Assembly: GCA_003133425.1 (NCBI GenBank)
Contig: PKXI01000394.1
Span: 1,761-47,535, forward strand
Reading direction: 5' to 3'
Origin: Acidobacteriaceae bacterium
GTDB lineage: Bacteria; Acidobacteriota; Terriglobia; Terriglobales; Acidobacteriaceae
Length of the DNA: 45,775 nucleotides
Shown here: positions 7,489-17,461 of the stretch, piece by piece
How positions within the stretch are numbered: the first letter of the stretch is position 1
Layout of the letters: each line of letters starts with the position of its first letter
Position numbers and translations under genes: made by a program
Notes under the pieces: generated by a model
The model's database searches: none
The model's input: only the letters and a program-made list of their open reading frames with translations
Told to the model about the DNA's origin: nothing

Positions 7489-7564
7489 TGGTGGACGCGG
7501 TAGGAATCGAACCTACAACCTGTCGGTTAAGAGCCGAATGCTCTGCCAGTTGAGCTACGCGTCC
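7489..7564 (-). tRNA. tRNA-Lys (anticodon CUU)
   Basis: Read on the minus strand, the gene has a 7-bp acceptor stem (GGACGCG with CGCGTCC), the D-arm AGCTCAACTGGCAGAGC, an anticodon loop CTCTTAA (anticodon CUU), the T-loop GGTTCGATTCC and an encoded CCA end. Its 3' end points at the integrase at 6232-7407, so it is the likely attachment site of the element to the left. The matching att repeat would be beyond the left edge of the window. Confidence 0.97.
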
Positions 7565-7877
7565 AGGCTATGAAAGGAAAACCGCGCAGCGCAGGGATTA
7601 GCGCACGGTTTGCACGGGAAGAATACCTGCCCGCACTTTCAAAATATAGCACAATTTCCACCCATATTCCAAAGGCGCGCCGGCGGGAGCGTGCGCTCAG
7701 CCCGCACTCAGTTCCTTCTGTTGCATTCGCGCATGGCGTCGATCATGGCGACGAAATTCTCGGCCGCGTCCTGCGCTTGCGGGTCGATCGCGATTCATTC
7801 GGCCTGGTTGTGGTTGAGCGCGCTCGCAAGCCGTGCGCGACCGGCCGCCTCGACCAGGATAATCATCGTCTTTACAC
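7565..7877 (-). other. Intergenic stretch with a decayed ORF after kdgT
   Basis: Just after the kdgT stop, one minus frame reads MIILVEAAGRARLASALNHN followed by QAE, a TGA, and then IDPQAQDAAENFVAMIDAMR and a short tail before a TGA. Composition suggests a decayed coding remnant of unknown family with one in-frame stop. The rest of the stretch, next to the tRNA, shows nothing definite. Confidence 0.3.
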
Positions 7878-8879
7878 TTAGCTTTGACTCTGCTTCTCAA
7901 GCACGGCTTCTGGTTTCGGCCGTGTCCGGCGGTCCCACCAGGCAACAAGCAGAGGCGCCAGAAATGCGGTCACAATCACACTGGAAGCAACCAGCGCCGT
8001 GGCTGGTCCAGCTGCCGCTGCGTACTTATGGTCTGCGGCTGCCACAATCGCCGGGACCGCTGCGGCATTTCCAGCAGTCGTTGCAGCGGCAACTCCAGCA
8101 ACTCCCGTTCCACCTGTCAACCGATCAGCTACGACTAGAAACGCACCCGAGACAACGATGACCGCGATTCCGAGAACGAATCCAATCAGACCGGCCTCCC
8201 AGATGCGCGTGAGATTAAGCGATGCTCCCAGCCCAAATGCAAAAAAGGGAATCAGCGCCGGAGCGGCCTTTCCCAGAAAACTCCGCAGATCGTCATCGAG
8301 ATTGCCTAGCGCTATCCCGACAAAGAGGGGAAGAATCGCTCCTACCAGCGTTTGCCAGGGAAAACTCGACAATCCCGCCACGCCCAACGTGATCATTGTG
8401 AAGAAAGGACCCGATTCCAGCGCCATTACACAATAGGCGCCGGCATCTTCCGGGCGTCCACAGTGCTCCATGAGCCCCATGTAAAGGCCGCCGTTAGTGT
8501 CGTTGATGGCTGCTACCACGGCCAGCGTGGATACTCCGGCCAGCCAACCTCCCTGAATGGGCATCACGCCAATCAGGTGGCCGAGCACGTAGCCGATGAC
8601 GATCCCAATACCCACCTTGGTCGCCATCAATACGCCGCCGCGCCGCACCATCGTGGGGAGCGCACGCATCGGAATCGTACTCCCGAAGCAAATGAAGAAA
8701 ACCGCCAGAATAGGAATCGCGCCCGTGAACAGTGCCCCGGTAAATGACCCAAAGAATTCAGCAGTGTGCGGCGCAAACGTGGTGATGATTGCGCCGCATG
8801 TGAGTGGCACAACCATCATCCCACCCGGAATTCTCTCAATCGTCTGCTTGATCCTGATGGCCGTCTCCCAACCGCGCAA
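7878..8879 (-). CDS. kdgT: 2-keto-3-deoxygluconate permease
   Basis: Inner-membrane H+ symporter for 2-keto-3-deoxygluconate, an intermediate of pectin/uronate breakdown (KdgT family, 2.A.10). The N-terminus [18 protein letters not shown] matches the family's conserved opening, and about ten hydrophobic segments follow, with characteristic Gly/Pro-rich motifs ([41 protein letters not shown]). Length (333 aa) is normal. The best start is a TTG at 8879; the position that aligns with the family's usual Met is an ATC codon, so the true start is slightly uncertain. It is divergent from the TAT protein gene at 9115, and no catabolic kdg genes are adjacent. Confidence 0.92.
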   Translation of the reverse strand: MRGWETAIRIKQTIERIPGGMMVVPLTCGAIITTFAPHTAEFFGSFTGALFTGAIPILAVFFICFGSTIPMRALPTMVRRGGVLMATKVGIGIVIGYVLGHLIGVMPIQGGWLAGVSTLAVVAAINDTNGGLYMGLMEHCGRPEDAGAYCVMALESGPFFTMITLGVAGLSSFPWQTLVGAILPLFVGIALGNLDDDLRSFLGKAAPALIPFFAFGLGASLNLTRIWEAGLIGFVLGIAVIVVSGAFLVVADRLTGGTGVAGVAAATTAGNAAAVPAIVAAADHKYAAAAGPATALVASSVIVTAFLAPLLVAWWDRRTRPKPEAVLEKQSQS

Positions 8880-9114
8880 TCGCGATTCTGACTAAATTTT
8901 CGCTTCCGTCGAAGTGTATCAGCGCGCATGCAGGTTGAGCGCGGTCGTCCAGCACAACTTGGAAAAGGGAGCCGGCGTGCAGGCGAAGGAGGCAAGTTGC
9001 AATTGCGTGCTGTGTCACAGAGACTTCTTCCAAACCAGTGCTACAATTGCCTGTTTTTTAAGAGTCCTGCCGCCCGGCGAGCGACTTGGCCGGAACAGGA
9101 AAGTGAGTGTCTTC

Positions 9115-10083
9115 ATGTCCAATACACGTCGCAAGTTTTTGCAGTCAAGCGCCGCTCTTGTTGTCGGCATCGTAGGTGGCGCCTCGGCACGCTCTGCGCA
9201 ACCGCAGATTCCAACAGCAGCACCGGTTCCTACACCAGGCACCATTCCCATTGCCGATGGCCCGCATGTCCAGATTCCGAAGATGAAATTTGGCAGCGTC
9301 GAAATCAGCCGCCTGGTGCTCGGCGTCAACCCGCTCTATGGTTTCGCCCACTACAACAACAACTTTTCCAGCGCGATGAGGGAGTGGTACACCCAGGACC
9401 GCGTCTGCGCGGTGCTCCATCGCGCCGCCAGCTTTGGTATGAATGCCTTCAACTATGTGAACATGGGGCGCTCCCCGCAGGACCTGGCGCGGTTCCAGGC
9501 CGAGGGTGGCCACATGCACCTGATCATCCAGGTGACGGCGAAGGACGATGAGGCCGCGTTGGTTCGGGATCTCAAACCACTCGCGCTGCAGAGGCGGGGC
9601 GAGGAAATCGACATCGCTTTCCGCACCGGCACCATGGCTACTGAGAGAGAGTGGTGCAAACGTGCGCGCGATTTGGGTGTACTGGTTGGCGTCGGCACCC
9701 ACAAGCCGGAAGTGATCGAACTGGTTGAGGAGCAGGGATGGGACATTGATTTCTACTCCGGCTGCGTCTACAACCGCACCCGCACCGAGGAAGAGTGGAA
9801 GCAGGTGCTCAACGGCCAGTTGCTGGAAATGCCTCGCGAAATCTACTTACAAAGCGATCCAGCGCGCATGTACAAGGTCATGCGTCAGACACCTAAGACC
9901 TGTTTTGCATTCAAGATCCTGGCAGCCGGGCGCATCGCCGACGGCGGCGTGGCTCAGGCCTTTCGCACCGCTTATGCGAGCATCAAGCCCCATGATGGCG
10001 TGTACATCGGCGTATTTCCCAGGGACAAGGACGAGATCAAGGAGAACGCCGAAATCGTGCACGGCATCCTCACCGGCGCGTGA
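9115..10083 (+). CDS. TAT-signal aldo/keto-reductase-like TIM-barrel protein
   Basis: Exported protein of about 322 aa. The N-terminus has a twin-arginine signal (NTRRKFLQSSAALVVGIV, cleavage probably near Ala-Arg-Ser-Ala), then a TIM-barrel sequence (KFGSVEISRLVLGVNPLYGF) that resembles the opening strand of aldo/keto reductases. The usual Asp-Tyr-Lys-His catalytic set is not evident, so the enzymatic role is unproven. A longer frame from 8914 exists, but the ATG at 9115, immediately before the twin-Arg motif, is clearly the start. It is divergent from kdgT, so a role with sugar acids is conceivable but only inferred. A terminator follows at 10091-10123. Confidence 0.75.
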   Translation: MSNTRRKFLQSSAALVVGIVGGASARSAQPQIPTAAPVPTPGTIPIADGPHVQIPKMKFGSVEISRLVLGVNPLYGFAHYNNNFSSAMREWYTQDRVCAVLHRAASFGMNAFNYVNMGRSPQDLARFQAEGGHMHLIIQVTAKDDEAALVRDLKPLALQRRGEEIDIAFRTGTMATEREWCKRARDLGVLVGVGTHKPEVIELVEEQGWDIDFYSGCVYNRTRTEEEWKQVLNGQLLEMPREIYLQSDPARMYKVMRQTPKTCFAFKILAAGRIADGGVAQAFRTAYASIKPHDGVYIGVFPRDKDEIKENAEIVHGILTGA

Positions 10084-10090
10084 GACGAAT

Positions 10091-10123
10091 GCTGCCTCGC
10101 TGCACTACCCGCGGCAGCTTTTT
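10091..10123 (+). terminator. Rho-independent terminator of the TAT reductase-like gene
   Basis: GCTGCC and GGCAGC form a perfect 6-bp GC-rich stem with a 16-nt loop, followed at once by TTTTT. It begins 7 nt after the stop codon at 10083 and lies before the convergent acetate kinase gene. Confidence 0.7.
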
Positions 10124-10192
10124 GATCTAATCTCGCCATTGCAGATCGTAGATTCCGGAGGGGGCCGAGTGCTTCAGTCCCCTCGCTCTTAC

Positions 10193-11422
10193 CTAGCCGA
10201 CCAATACTTCGGCAGGCCGCTCTACCTGTGCCCCCAGCAGACGGACCACATGGTTGACGATTATCAGGTCTTCCGCCGGAGGAATCACGCGCACCATTAC
10301 CGGTGAGTCTTCGGCCGAGATGACCGCTTCTCCGCGCACATTGTTCCGCACTGGGTCGAGCACAATGCCCAGCGCGCCGAGATCGTTGCAGATCGCCGCA
10401 CGCGCGGCAATATCGTTCTCGCCGATCCCGCCGGTAAAGACCAGCATGTCGAGCCCGCCGAGCTCCGCAAAAAAGCTGCCAATCCACTTCACGACGGTCA
10501 AGTTGAACTTGTCCACGGCCAGCTTCGCCTTGGCGTTGCCGGCTTTGATGGCAGTGCCCAGGACGCGCATATCGTTGGAGAGTTCGCTCATCCCCTGCAG
10601 GCCCGCCTTCTTGCTGGTAATAGCCTCCAGTTGGTCTGCCGCTTCGGTCGCACTCTTGCTTCTCTCAGCAATCTTCCGCAGGATGAAAAGCAGCACGCCA
10701 GGATCGATGTCTCCAGTGCGCGTGCCGCTGACAATGCCTCCAGTAGGCGTCAAGCCCATCGAAGTGTCAAGGCACTGGCCATTGCGTATGGCGGAGATGG
10801 AAGCCCCGTTGCCCAGGTGAGCGACTATAAGCTTCTCCGGCACGTTGGGTTGCAACTGGTGAATGATCGACTCGTACGAAATTCCATGGAAACCAATTCG
10901 CCGCACGCCCAAGGCTGAATACTCCGCCGGAATCGGCATGTGGGTTACGACTTCCGGCATCGTGCGGTGGAAGTAAGAGTCCGAGCATGCAAAGTTCGGA
11001 ACGTCGGGGAACAGGTCCAGTGCCTGGCGCATGATGTAAGCGCCGATGGGCGTGTGCAGTGGCGCCAAATCCTTGAACCGCTCCATCTCGGCAATCATCT
11101 CGGGCGTAACGAGCTGGTTCTCCTGCAACGTGGGTGCGGCACAAACCATGCGATGGCCGATAGCAGCCGGGGCAGGGAAGTCGTCTGAGTGCAGCAAATC
11201 GGCAATCATCTTGAACGCGACGGAGCGGTTGGGCAATGCCGGGGATTGATCGGCAATCTTGGTACCTCCGGCGTCCTTGATCCAGAACTTGCCTTGTTCG
11301 GTACCGATACCGTCGACGGCACCTTCATACAGCTTGCGGCGCTCACCGTTGCCGGCTTCATAGATCGAAAACTTAATGGAAGACGAACCACTGTTCAATA
11401 CCAATACAGGCAATGAAGACAT
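10193..11422 (-). CDS. ackA: Acetate kinase family protein (acetate or propionate kinase)
   Basis: Converts acyl-phosphate and ADP to acid and ATP, or the reverse. The ASKHA fold is visible from LVLNSGSSSIKFSIYE at the N-terminus through AHLGNGASISAIRNG, the TPTGGIVSGTRTGDIDPG signature and VFTGGIGEND near the C-terminus; 409 aa is normal. Two family motifs are altered: GHRVVHGG is GHRMVCAA here, and FHGTSH is FHGISY. The Arg of GHR and the His of YFHRTMP are kept. The start ATG is at 11422. It lies last in the run of methylmalonyl-CoA genes (88-nt gap after meaB), so use of propionyl-phosphate as substrate is possible; the sequence alone does not decide this. No phosphotransacetylase gene is visible. 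Confidence 0.9.
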   Translation of the reverse strand: MSSLPVLVLNSGSSSIKFSIYEAGNGERRKLYEGAVDGIGTEQGKFWIKDAGGTKIADQSPALPNRSVAFKMIADLLHSDDFPAPAAIGHRMVCAAPTLQENQLVTPEMIAEMERFKDLAPLHTPIGAYIMRQALDLFPDVPNFACSDSYFHRTMPEVVTHMPIPAEYSALGVRRIGFHGISYESIIHQLQPNVPEKLIVAHLGNGASISAIRNGQCLDTSMGLTPTGGIVSGTRTGDIDPGVLLFILRKIAERSKSATEAADQLEAITSKKAGLQGMSELSNDMRVLGTAIKAGNAKAKLAVDKFNLTVVKWIGSFFAELGGLDMLVFTGGIGENDIAARAAICNDLGALGIVLDPVRNNVRGEAVISAEDSPVMVRVIPPAEDLIIVNHVVRLLGAQVERPAEVLVG

Positions 11423-11509
11423 GAATGAATACCTCTAAGAGTTGTAGCTGAATCAGTCAGCAAGCTAGTAAGTTAGTGAGTTAACCCCGCTACACGCGCG
11501 CTCGCGGAG

Positions 11510-12604
11510 TCAGTGATCAATCGGCTTTAAGTCGGAATATGTCTCAAGCAGTTCTCGCGCCGCACGGAAAGACGAAATACGTCCTTTCAGTACTTCCTGC
11601 TCAAGCGTCTCCATGCGTTTCTTGATGACTGGATGAGACTCAAATCGATGCTTCAATCCCTGTTGGATGATCTCGTGCATCCACGTCTGTGTCTGTTCTT
11701 GGCGGGCAAGACCGAACCAACCATTGCTTCTTGTCACGGCGGCGTACTCCAGAATACAGCCCCAGAGCTCGGCAATGCCCTTGCCGGTTTGTGCCGAGCA
11801 AGTGAGCGCACGCGGCGTCCATCCGGACTGAGAACCAGGAAAGTAATGCAAAGCATTTTGAGCCTCGGCCCGGGCCTTTTCTGCAGAGCTTAGATTTGAT
11901 CCATCGGCTTTGTTAATTGCAACAATATCGGCCAGCTCCATAACGCCCCGCTTCATTCCCTGCAACTCGTCGCCGGCCCCTGCCAGCATGATGAGCAGGA
12001 AGAAGTCGACCATGTCATGAACAGCGGTCTCCGATTGTCCCACCCCAACCGTTTCGACCAGGATGTTCTGGTATCCCGCTGCCTCGCACAGCAGCATTGC
12101 CTCACGTGTGCGCCGCGCCACGCCACCCAGCGTCCCACGCGATGGGGAGGGCCGGATGAACGCCATGTCGCTGGCTGCGAGTGACTTCATACGCGTCTTG
12201 TCGCCCAGAATGCTGCCACCGGAAATCTGGCTGCTCGGATCAATCGCGAGGACGGCGACCTTTTGTCCGTGTTCGCGTATCAAGTATGTGCCGAGCACTT
12301 CGATCACAGAGCTCTTGCCTGCGCCGGGAACGCCAGTAATGCCTACGCGAATTGAATTGCCGCTATGGGGAAGACAGTCTTCGACAATTCGCTCGGCCAA
12401 CTCCCGGTCTGCTCCGCGAGAGCTCTCGATCAGCGTAATGGCCTGCGCCAGAATGGTGCGGTCTCCTCGCAGAATCCCATCGATGTACTGTTGCGGCAAG
12501 AGGGAACGATGGCGGCCCGAAGCTCGCGGGCTCAACTCTCGCGGCGGCTCTGGTACGAGGCAGCCGGGGAGAACACGCAACGCACTCTGCTTCTGGTCCA
12601 CCAA
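11510..12604 (-). CDS. meaB: Methylmalonyl-CoA mutase chaperone GTPase MeaB (ArgK family)
   Basis: P-loop G3E GTPase that gates cobalamin loading and protects methylmalonyl-CoA mutase. Walker A is GVPGAGKSS at residues 91-99. Also visible are VLAIDPSSQISGGSILGDKT (switch region), VETVGVGQSE (the DxxG-equivalent region) and NKADG (base recognition). Length (364 aa) is slightly above the usual ~330 because of a longer N-terminus. The start is a TTG at 12604 that directly abuts the mutase stop (TGA), or the adjoining GTG. Tight linkage to the mutase genes supports the assignment. Confidence 0.93.
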   Translation of the reverse strand: MVDQKQSALRVLPGCLVPEPPRELSPRASGRHRSLLPQQYIDGILRGDRTILAQAITLIESSRGADRELAERIVEDCLPHSGNSIRVGITGVPGAGKSSVIEVLGTYLIREHGQKVAVLAIDPSSQISGGSILGDKTRMKSLAASDMAFIRPSPSRGTLGGVARRTREAMLLCEAAGYQNILVETVGVGQSETAVHDMVDFFLLIMLAGAGDELQGMKRGVMELADIVAINKADGSNLSSAEKARAEAQNALHYFPGSQSGWTPRALTCSAQTGKGIAELWGCILEYAAVTRSNGWFGLARQEQTQTWMHEIIQQGLKHRFESHPVIKKRMETLEQEVLKGRISSFRAARELLETYSDLKPIDH

Positions 12605-14746
12605 TCAGGAAGTTCCTCCAACCGGGCAGCCGTTCAGTATCTCGACAATTCGCTGCGCCGCCACGGGAATCACCGTGCCGGGTCCGTAGATGCCGGCTAC
12701 TCCGGCCTTGTAAAGAAATTCGTAATCCTGCGGGGGAATCACGCCGCCTGCAACTACCAGGATGTCGTCCCGATCGAGTTTGCGCAGCTCGTCGATCAAC
12801 TGCGGCACCAGCGTCTTGTGACCCGCAGCCAGCGAAGACACGCCGACGACATGCACATCGTTCTCGACAGCATGCCGTGCCACCTCAAGCGGAGTTTGGA
12901 ACAGCGGGCCGATATCCACGTCGAAGCCGATATCCGCGAAAGCAGTTGCGATGACTTTCGCGCCGCGGTCATGGCCGTCCTGCCCCATCTTGGCCACCAG
13001 TATGCGCGGACGCCGGCCTTCCGCCTTCTCAAACTCCGCGACCATCTGCTCCGCTTTCTTGAACTCTGCGCCTCTGCCACCCTCAGCCGAGTAGACTCCG
13101 GCGATGGTGCGCGTGGTGGCTTGATAGCGGCCCCAGATTTTTTCCAGCGCGGTCGAGATTTCGCCCAGAGTAGCGCGCTTGCGGGCGGCATCGACTGCGC
13201 ATTCCAGCAAGTTGCCCTTCCCAGTCGCTGCGCATCGCTCGAGCGCTTCGAGCGATTGGCGCACGGCATTTCCGTCGCGTTCACGCTTTAATTGGTCAAG
13301 CCGGCTAACTTGCGATTCGCGCACCGCATCGTTGTCGATGTCGAGAACTGGGACCAGCGTCTCCTCAGGCGAGGGAAACGCATTCAGGCCCACAATCACA
13401 TCGGTGCCGGAGTCGATGCGGGCCTGCCTGCGTGCCGCCGCCTCTTCAATGCGCATCTTGGGAACGCCGGTTTCAATTGCCTTCGCCATGCCGCCGAGTC
13501 CTTCTACTTCCTCAATCAGCTCCCAGGCAGCATGCATCAGTTCGTGTGTCAGCCGTTCAACATAATAGGAGCCGGCCCAAGGATCGACAATCCGCGTGAT
13601 GTCGGTCTCTTGCTGCAAATAAATTTGCGTGTTGCGCGCAATTCGCGCCGAGAAATCGGTTGGCAGTGCCAACGCCTCATCCAGCGCATTCGTGTGAAGA
13701 GACTGCGTGTGTCCGAATGCTGCGGCTAGCGCCTCGATGCAAGTGCGCACAACGTTGTTAAACGGGTCTTGCGCCGTGAGGCTCCACCCCGAAGTCTGCG
13801 AATGCGTGCGCAGAGCCAGTGATTTAGGATTCTTGGGATTGAAGGTCTTTACCAGCTTCGCCCACAGCATGCGCGCGGCCCGCATTTTGGCAATCTCCAT
13901 GAAATGGTTCATGCCTATGCCCCAGAAGAATGAAATGCGCGGCGCAAAGCTGTCTACATCGAGCCCCGCCTTTACCCCCGTGCGCAGGTACTCCAGGCCG
14001 TCTGCGAGGGTGTATGCCAGTTCAATATCCGCCGTGGCCCCAGCTTCCTGCATGTGATACCCGCTCACGCTGATGCAGTTGAACTTCGGCATATGCGCTG
14101 CACAGTAACGGAAAATATCTCCGACGATCCGCATGGAACCATCGGGCGGGTAGATATACGTATTGCGGACCATGAACTCTTTGAGAATGTCGTTCTGAAT
14201 GGTCCCGCTTAACTTCTCCGGCGCAACTCCTTGCTCCTCGGCCGCAACAATATAGAACGCCATAATCGGAAGCACAGCGCCGTTCATGGTCATCGACACC
14301 GACATCTGATCCAGGGGAATATGGTCAAACAGAATCTTCATGTCGAGGATCGAATCGATTGCCACGCCAGCCTTGCCTACATCTCCGGTGACTCGTTCGT
14401 GGTCGGAATCGTATCCCCGGTGCGTGGCAAGATCGAACGCGACCGAAAGTCCCCTCTGCCCGGCGGCCAGATTGCGACGGTAAAACGCGTTGGACTCTTC
14501 CGCAGTGGAGAATCCGGCATACTGCCGAATCGTCCAGGGGTGCATGACATACATCGTGCTGTAAGGGCCGCGCAGGTAGGGCGGAATTCCCGCGGCATAT
14601 TCAAGATGCTCGAGTCCGTTGAGGTCCTCAGCAGTATAGAAACTCTTTACAGGAATGTGCTCCGGGGAGAGCCATTCATCGCGCTCTCTCGCGTCCGCTG
14701 GTTCCACCGCGGCCTTGTATTCGATCTTTGAAAAGTCTGGGCGCAT
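12605..14746 (-). CDS. mutB: Methylmalonyl-CoA mutase large (catalytic) subunit
   Basis: Cobalamin-dependent isomerisation of methylmalonyl-CoA and succinyl-CoA. The 713 residues include the mutase TIM barrel (family motif [20 protein letters not shown] near residue 64) and a C-terminal B12-binding domain. In that domain the base-off motif DxHxxG is intact (GQDGHDRG at 588-595, with His592 as the lower cobalt ligand), followed by [20 protein letters not shown]. Its start is 2 nt from the small-subunit stop, so the genes are one operon. It is full length and appears functional. Confidence 0.97.
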   Translation of the reverse strand: MRPDFSKIEYKAAVEPADARERDEWLSPEHIPVKSFYTAEDLNGLEHLEYAAGIPPYLRGPYSTMYVMHPWTIRQYAGFSTAEESNAFYRRNLAAGQRGLSVAFDLATHRGYDSDHERVTGDVGKAGVAIDSILDMKILFDHIPLDQMSVSMTMNGAVLPIMAFYIVAAEEQGVAPEKLSGTIQNDILKEFMVRNTYIYPPDGSMRIVGDIFRYCAAHMPKFNCISVSGYHMQEAGATADIELAYTLADGLEYLRTGVKAGLDVDSFAPRISFFWGIGMNHFMEIAKMRAARMLWAKLVKTFNPKNPKSLALRTHSQTSGWSLTAQDPFNNVVRTCIEALAAAFGHTQSLHTNALDEALALPTDFSARIARNTQIYLQQETDITRIVDPWAGSYYVERLTHELMHAAWELIEEVEGLGGMAKAIETGVPKMRIEEAAARRQARIDSGTDVIVGLNAFPSPEETLVPVLDIDNDAVRESQVSRLDQLKRERDGNAVRQSLEALERCAATGKGNLLECAVDAARKRATLGEISTALEKIWGRYQATTRTIAGVYSAEGGRGAEFKKAEQMVAEFEKAEGRRPRILVAKMGQDGHDRGAKVIATAFADIGFDVDIGPLFQTPLEVARHAVENDVHVVGVSSLAAGHKTLVPQLIDELRKLDRDDILVVAGGVIPPQDYEFLYKAGVAGIYGPGTVIPVAAQRIVEILNGCPVGGTS

Positions 14747-14748
14747 CT

Positions 14749-16497
14749 TTAGGCCTTGATCCCCAACTGCTGCTGCCAGCTCGTAAGAACCTCAATAGGA
14801 TTGCTGCGGATATGTATGAAATCGGCGGCTCCAGCCGCTTGCAACTGCTCGGTGAATTCCGGATTGCCCGCAATAATAACCGGAGTCCTGCGTCCGAGCT
14901 CTTTCAACCGGAGCGCAAGTTCTGAGACCAGCTCAAGATATTCAGGATCGGAACTGCAAAGCACAATGAGGTCTGCATCGCTGGCTGCGATTTCGGCGGA
15001 ACTCTGAAATCGCTGTGTGACGATATCGAAGCCCGCACACGCAAAGAAATTGGCAGCGAAGCCAGAGCGCGCGGTCCGCATCTTTGCGTCTCCGATTTCA
15101 GCGAGCAGAACGAGCGGCAGCCAGCCGGTCTCTGCTGCATGGCGCTCTGTGCGCAGACGAAGCTGTTCGTAAACCTCCGCGCCGCGCCGCTCGGCTGACA
15201 GGCGTAACGGATCAACGCGCTGCAATGCTTTTTCGGAGGTATCGGCGTATTGGTTGGTCCCGGTAAAGACGCGACGGCGAGATACAACTTCCTTTTCCTT
15301 CGCAGCCAGCGAGCGGCGCAGAGCGTTGCCGATTAGCCCATCCACATCGGCCTTCCCGAAGCCGCCGTCTGCCTCTACCATCTGCATCGATTGCCAACCC
15401 ACGTGGGCAATGAAATCGGTAATGACCTCCAGGCAATACGATCCGGCGCCGGGGTCCGCGACGTGCGCCAGCAGCGCCTCTCGCTTGAAAATGATTTGGG
15501 TGTTCCGGGCAAGCCGGCGGCTCGCCTCGTCCGGCGTTTTGTAACACTCGTCGAAGGCCGCAACTGTAACTGAGCCTGCGCCCCCGAGAATAGCGGACAT
15601 GGCTTCGGTGGTCGCACGCAGAATGTTGATGTGAGAATCGTAGAGGGTCTTGTTCCAGCGAGAGGTGCGCGCATGAATGCGAGCCCGCGCGCATTCAACG
15701 GTCCCGCCAAAGCTCTCGACGGCTCTCGCCCATAACATGCGGAAGGCCCGAAACTTGGCGACCTGGAAGAAGTAGTTTGCGCCAATTGCAAAGGAAAACT
15801 CAATCGAGGCTGCAGCGCGGTCAATCTGAACGTTGCGCGATTGCATCTCTGCCAAAAAGTCGACTGCGGCAGCAAGGGTGAATCCAACTTCTTCAACGGC
15901 GGTCGCCCCGGACTCTGCAAACGCCGATCCGTCAATCGTGAAGGGCACAAGAGCGGGAGGTGTAGTCCGAAGGACTTCTGCCGCAAAGTCCAGATTCGTA
16001 AGCGGATTCCAACCGGTCGATACCGGTGCCGAATCCGGCCGTTCTGTCAGACGTTCGATCAAAAGCCGAAGGAGCTGCTCGTCAGCATTTTGAAAATGCA
16101 CAGGAATCGTCTGGAGATTGACAAGGAGCATTCCCAGGTCAGAAGTGTTGCTGACTACAACATTGCGGAATGCGATCTCCTCGGCGCCTGCGGCCACAGC
16201 CCTCTGAGCCGCGTGATTTGCCTGCTCCGGATCGGCCGCGTCGATCTCTTCGCGAATCTGCCAGTCGCCGCTGAAACGCGCACTGCGAAGATAAGGGAAA
16301 TGGCCGGGCGCTGCATCAAGGAATTCAAGCCCGCTAATATCGTCTGCCCGGTAGTAGGGCTTCGCGGCGAGCCCTTCCTCCGTGTGCCAAATCAGTTTCC
16401 TGGCGTAGTCGGCGCCCTTCAAATCCTTGGCAATAGCGTCTTCCCACGACTGCGTACTTACCGGAGGAAACTCCTGGAGCAAATTGTCAGTGGCCAT
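14749..16497 (-). CDS. mutA: Methylmalonyl-CoA mutase small subunit
   Basis: Non-catalytic partner of MutB in the heterodimer. The 582 residues align with the mutase barrel ([20 protein letters not shown] at the start; [26 protein letters not shown]). The C-terminal Rossmann-like domain lacks the cobalamin motif: where MutB has GQDGHDRG this subunit has [12 protein letters not shown], as is normal for small subunits. The start ATG at 16497 is 6 nt after the epimerase stop, so translation is probably coupled. Confidence 0.95.
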   Translation of the reverse strand: MATDNLLQEFPPVSTQSWEDAIAKDLKGADYARKLIWHTEEGLAAKPYYRADDISGLEFLDAAPGHFPYLRSARFSGDWQIREEIDAADPEQANHAAQRAVAAGAEEIAFRNVVVSNTSDLGMLLVNLQTIPVHFQNADEQLLRLLIERLTERPDSAPVSTGWNPLTNLDFAAEVLRTTPPALVPFTIDGSAFAESGATAVEEVGFTLAAAVDFLAEMQSRNVQIDRAAASIEFSFAIGANYFFQVAKFRAFRMLWARAVESFGGTVECARARIHARTSRWNKTLYDSHINILRATTEAMSAILGGAGSVTVAAFDECYKTPDEASRRLARNTQIIFKREALLAHVADPGAGSYCLEVITDFIAHVGWQSMQMVEADGGFGKADVDGLIGNALRRSLAAKEKEVVSRRRVFTGTNQYADTSEKALQRVDPLRLSAERRGAEVYEQLRLRTERHAAETGWLPLVLLAEIGDAKMRTARSGFAANFFACAGFDIVTQRFQSSAEIAASDADLIVLCSSDPEYLELVSELALRLKELGRRTPVIIAGNPEFTEQLQAAGAADFIHIRSNPIEVLTSWQQQLGIKA

Positions 16498-16503
16498 CTT
16501 CCT

Positions 16504-16980
16504 TCACTTGCTTTCAGGGGCTTCGACAATTTCAATGAGAAACCCAAATGGATTTTCGGCTCTCGATTTGGGATGAACGAAAAAGACCGTAGTCCCTCTT
16601 GAGCCTTTACGTGGCGCCTTGTCGATAATCTGAAAACCATCTGCCTGCATAGCCTCGAATGCCTGCTGTGCACTCTCTACGCGGAACGCGACATGGGCCA
16701 GCCCACCGCGTCCGCCGTTTCTCTCGATCGTCTTTTGCACGGGAGAATCAGGAGTCAAAGGCTCGAGCAATTGGATCAGGTTAGGCCCGTCTCCGATCTG
16801 CAGCAACGCTTCACGCACCTGATCAGTGCCCAATACTTCTTCACGATGAATCTCGCTGAAGCCAAGCATCTCGTAGGCTTTCACCTGGCCGTTCAACTCG
16901 CCCTGTTTTACGGCGATCGCCACGTGATCTACGAACTTGATACCCGGCACTGCCTTCAAATCTTCATGGATGCTGCTCAC
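16504..16980 (-). CDS. mce: Methylmalonyl-CoA epimerase
   Basis: VOC-superfamily metalloenzyme that interconverts (S)- and (R)-methylmalonyl-CoA and so links the biotin-dependent step to the mutase. The two vicinal-oxygen-chelate repeats are visible, with metal-ligand candidates in the first strand (KFVDHVAIAV) and in GGLAHVAFRV, and Glu in FLIEIVEAP at the C-terminus. A longer frame starts with a TTG at 17025, but the GTG at 16980 has AAGGGGA about 6 nt upstream and gives 158 aa, closer to the family length, so it is preferred. Confidence 0.9.
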   Translation of the reverse strand: MSSIHEDLKAVPGIKFVDHVAIAVKQGELNGQVKAYEMLGFSEIHREEVLGTDQVREALLQIGDGPNLIQLLEPLTPDSPVQKTIERNGGRGGLAHVAFRVESAQQAFEAMQADGFQIIDKAPRKGSRGTTVFFVHPKSRAENPFGFLIEIVEAPESK

Positions 16981-17035
16981 TTGCTTCCCCTTCAATCCAG
17001 ACTGCCAAGCTCCCCCATCGCTCAATCCCCAGCAA

Positions 17036-17446
17036 TTACTCCAACTCGACCAGGACCTGATGCTGTTTTACCGGGTTGCCGGGAGCAACGTTCACGCTCT
17101 TTACTCTTCCAGCATGATGCGCAGTCACGCTCGTTTCCATCTTCATGGCTTCAAGCACCATGATCACGTCGCTGGGCTGAATCTCCTGTCCCGGCTCTAC
17201 GTTCACCTTGATCACCAAGCCTGTAACGGGACTGCGGTATTCCTTCTGATTTGGAGCATATACTTCGACCGCATGGCCCGGAGTGTATGCGCCGGCAGAC
17301 GACATTTCCTGAGCTGCTGGTACAAACGGATACGGTTCATAACTCGGTTGGCTTTCGGCCTCTTCCAGAACTTCGACTTCAGCCTCGTAAGTTCTTCCAT
17401 CGATCTTTATTTGAAGCTTCAAATCTCTGGTTCCTTTCTGCGACAT
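17036..17446 (-). CDS. Biotin carboxyl carrier protein (biotinyl/lipoyl domain)
   Basis: Carries the carboxyl group on biotin for the adjacent carboxyltransferase. The N-terminal ~60 residues form a linker-like segment. The C-terminal 70 residues are a classic biotinyl domain: the biotinylated Lys102 in EAMKME, with RSPVTGLVIKVNVEPGQE before it and HHAGRVKSVNVAPGNPV after it. The ATG at 17446 is the start. The gene lies 15 nt downstream of the small membrane protein gene, which resembles mmdD-mmdC or oadG-bccP arrangements. Confidence 0.9.
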   Translation of the reverse strand: MSQKGTRDLKLQIKIDGRTYEAEVEVLEEAESQPSYEPYPFVPAAQEMSSAGAYTPGHAVEVYAPNQKEYRSPVTGLVIKVNVEPGQEIQPSDVIMVLEAMKMETSVTAHHAGRVKSVNVAPGNPVKQHQVLVELE

Positions 17447-17461
17447 ATAGGACGGATCGGC

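Noticed and set aside
8866..8879. Non-standard ATC start for kdgT at the family-aligned position
   Set aside because: ATC starts are very rare; a TTG a few codons upstream at 8879 is in frame.
8914..9114. Longer start for the TAT protein
   Set aside because: Places a non-signal region before the twin-Arg motif; the ATG at 9115 is directly before it.
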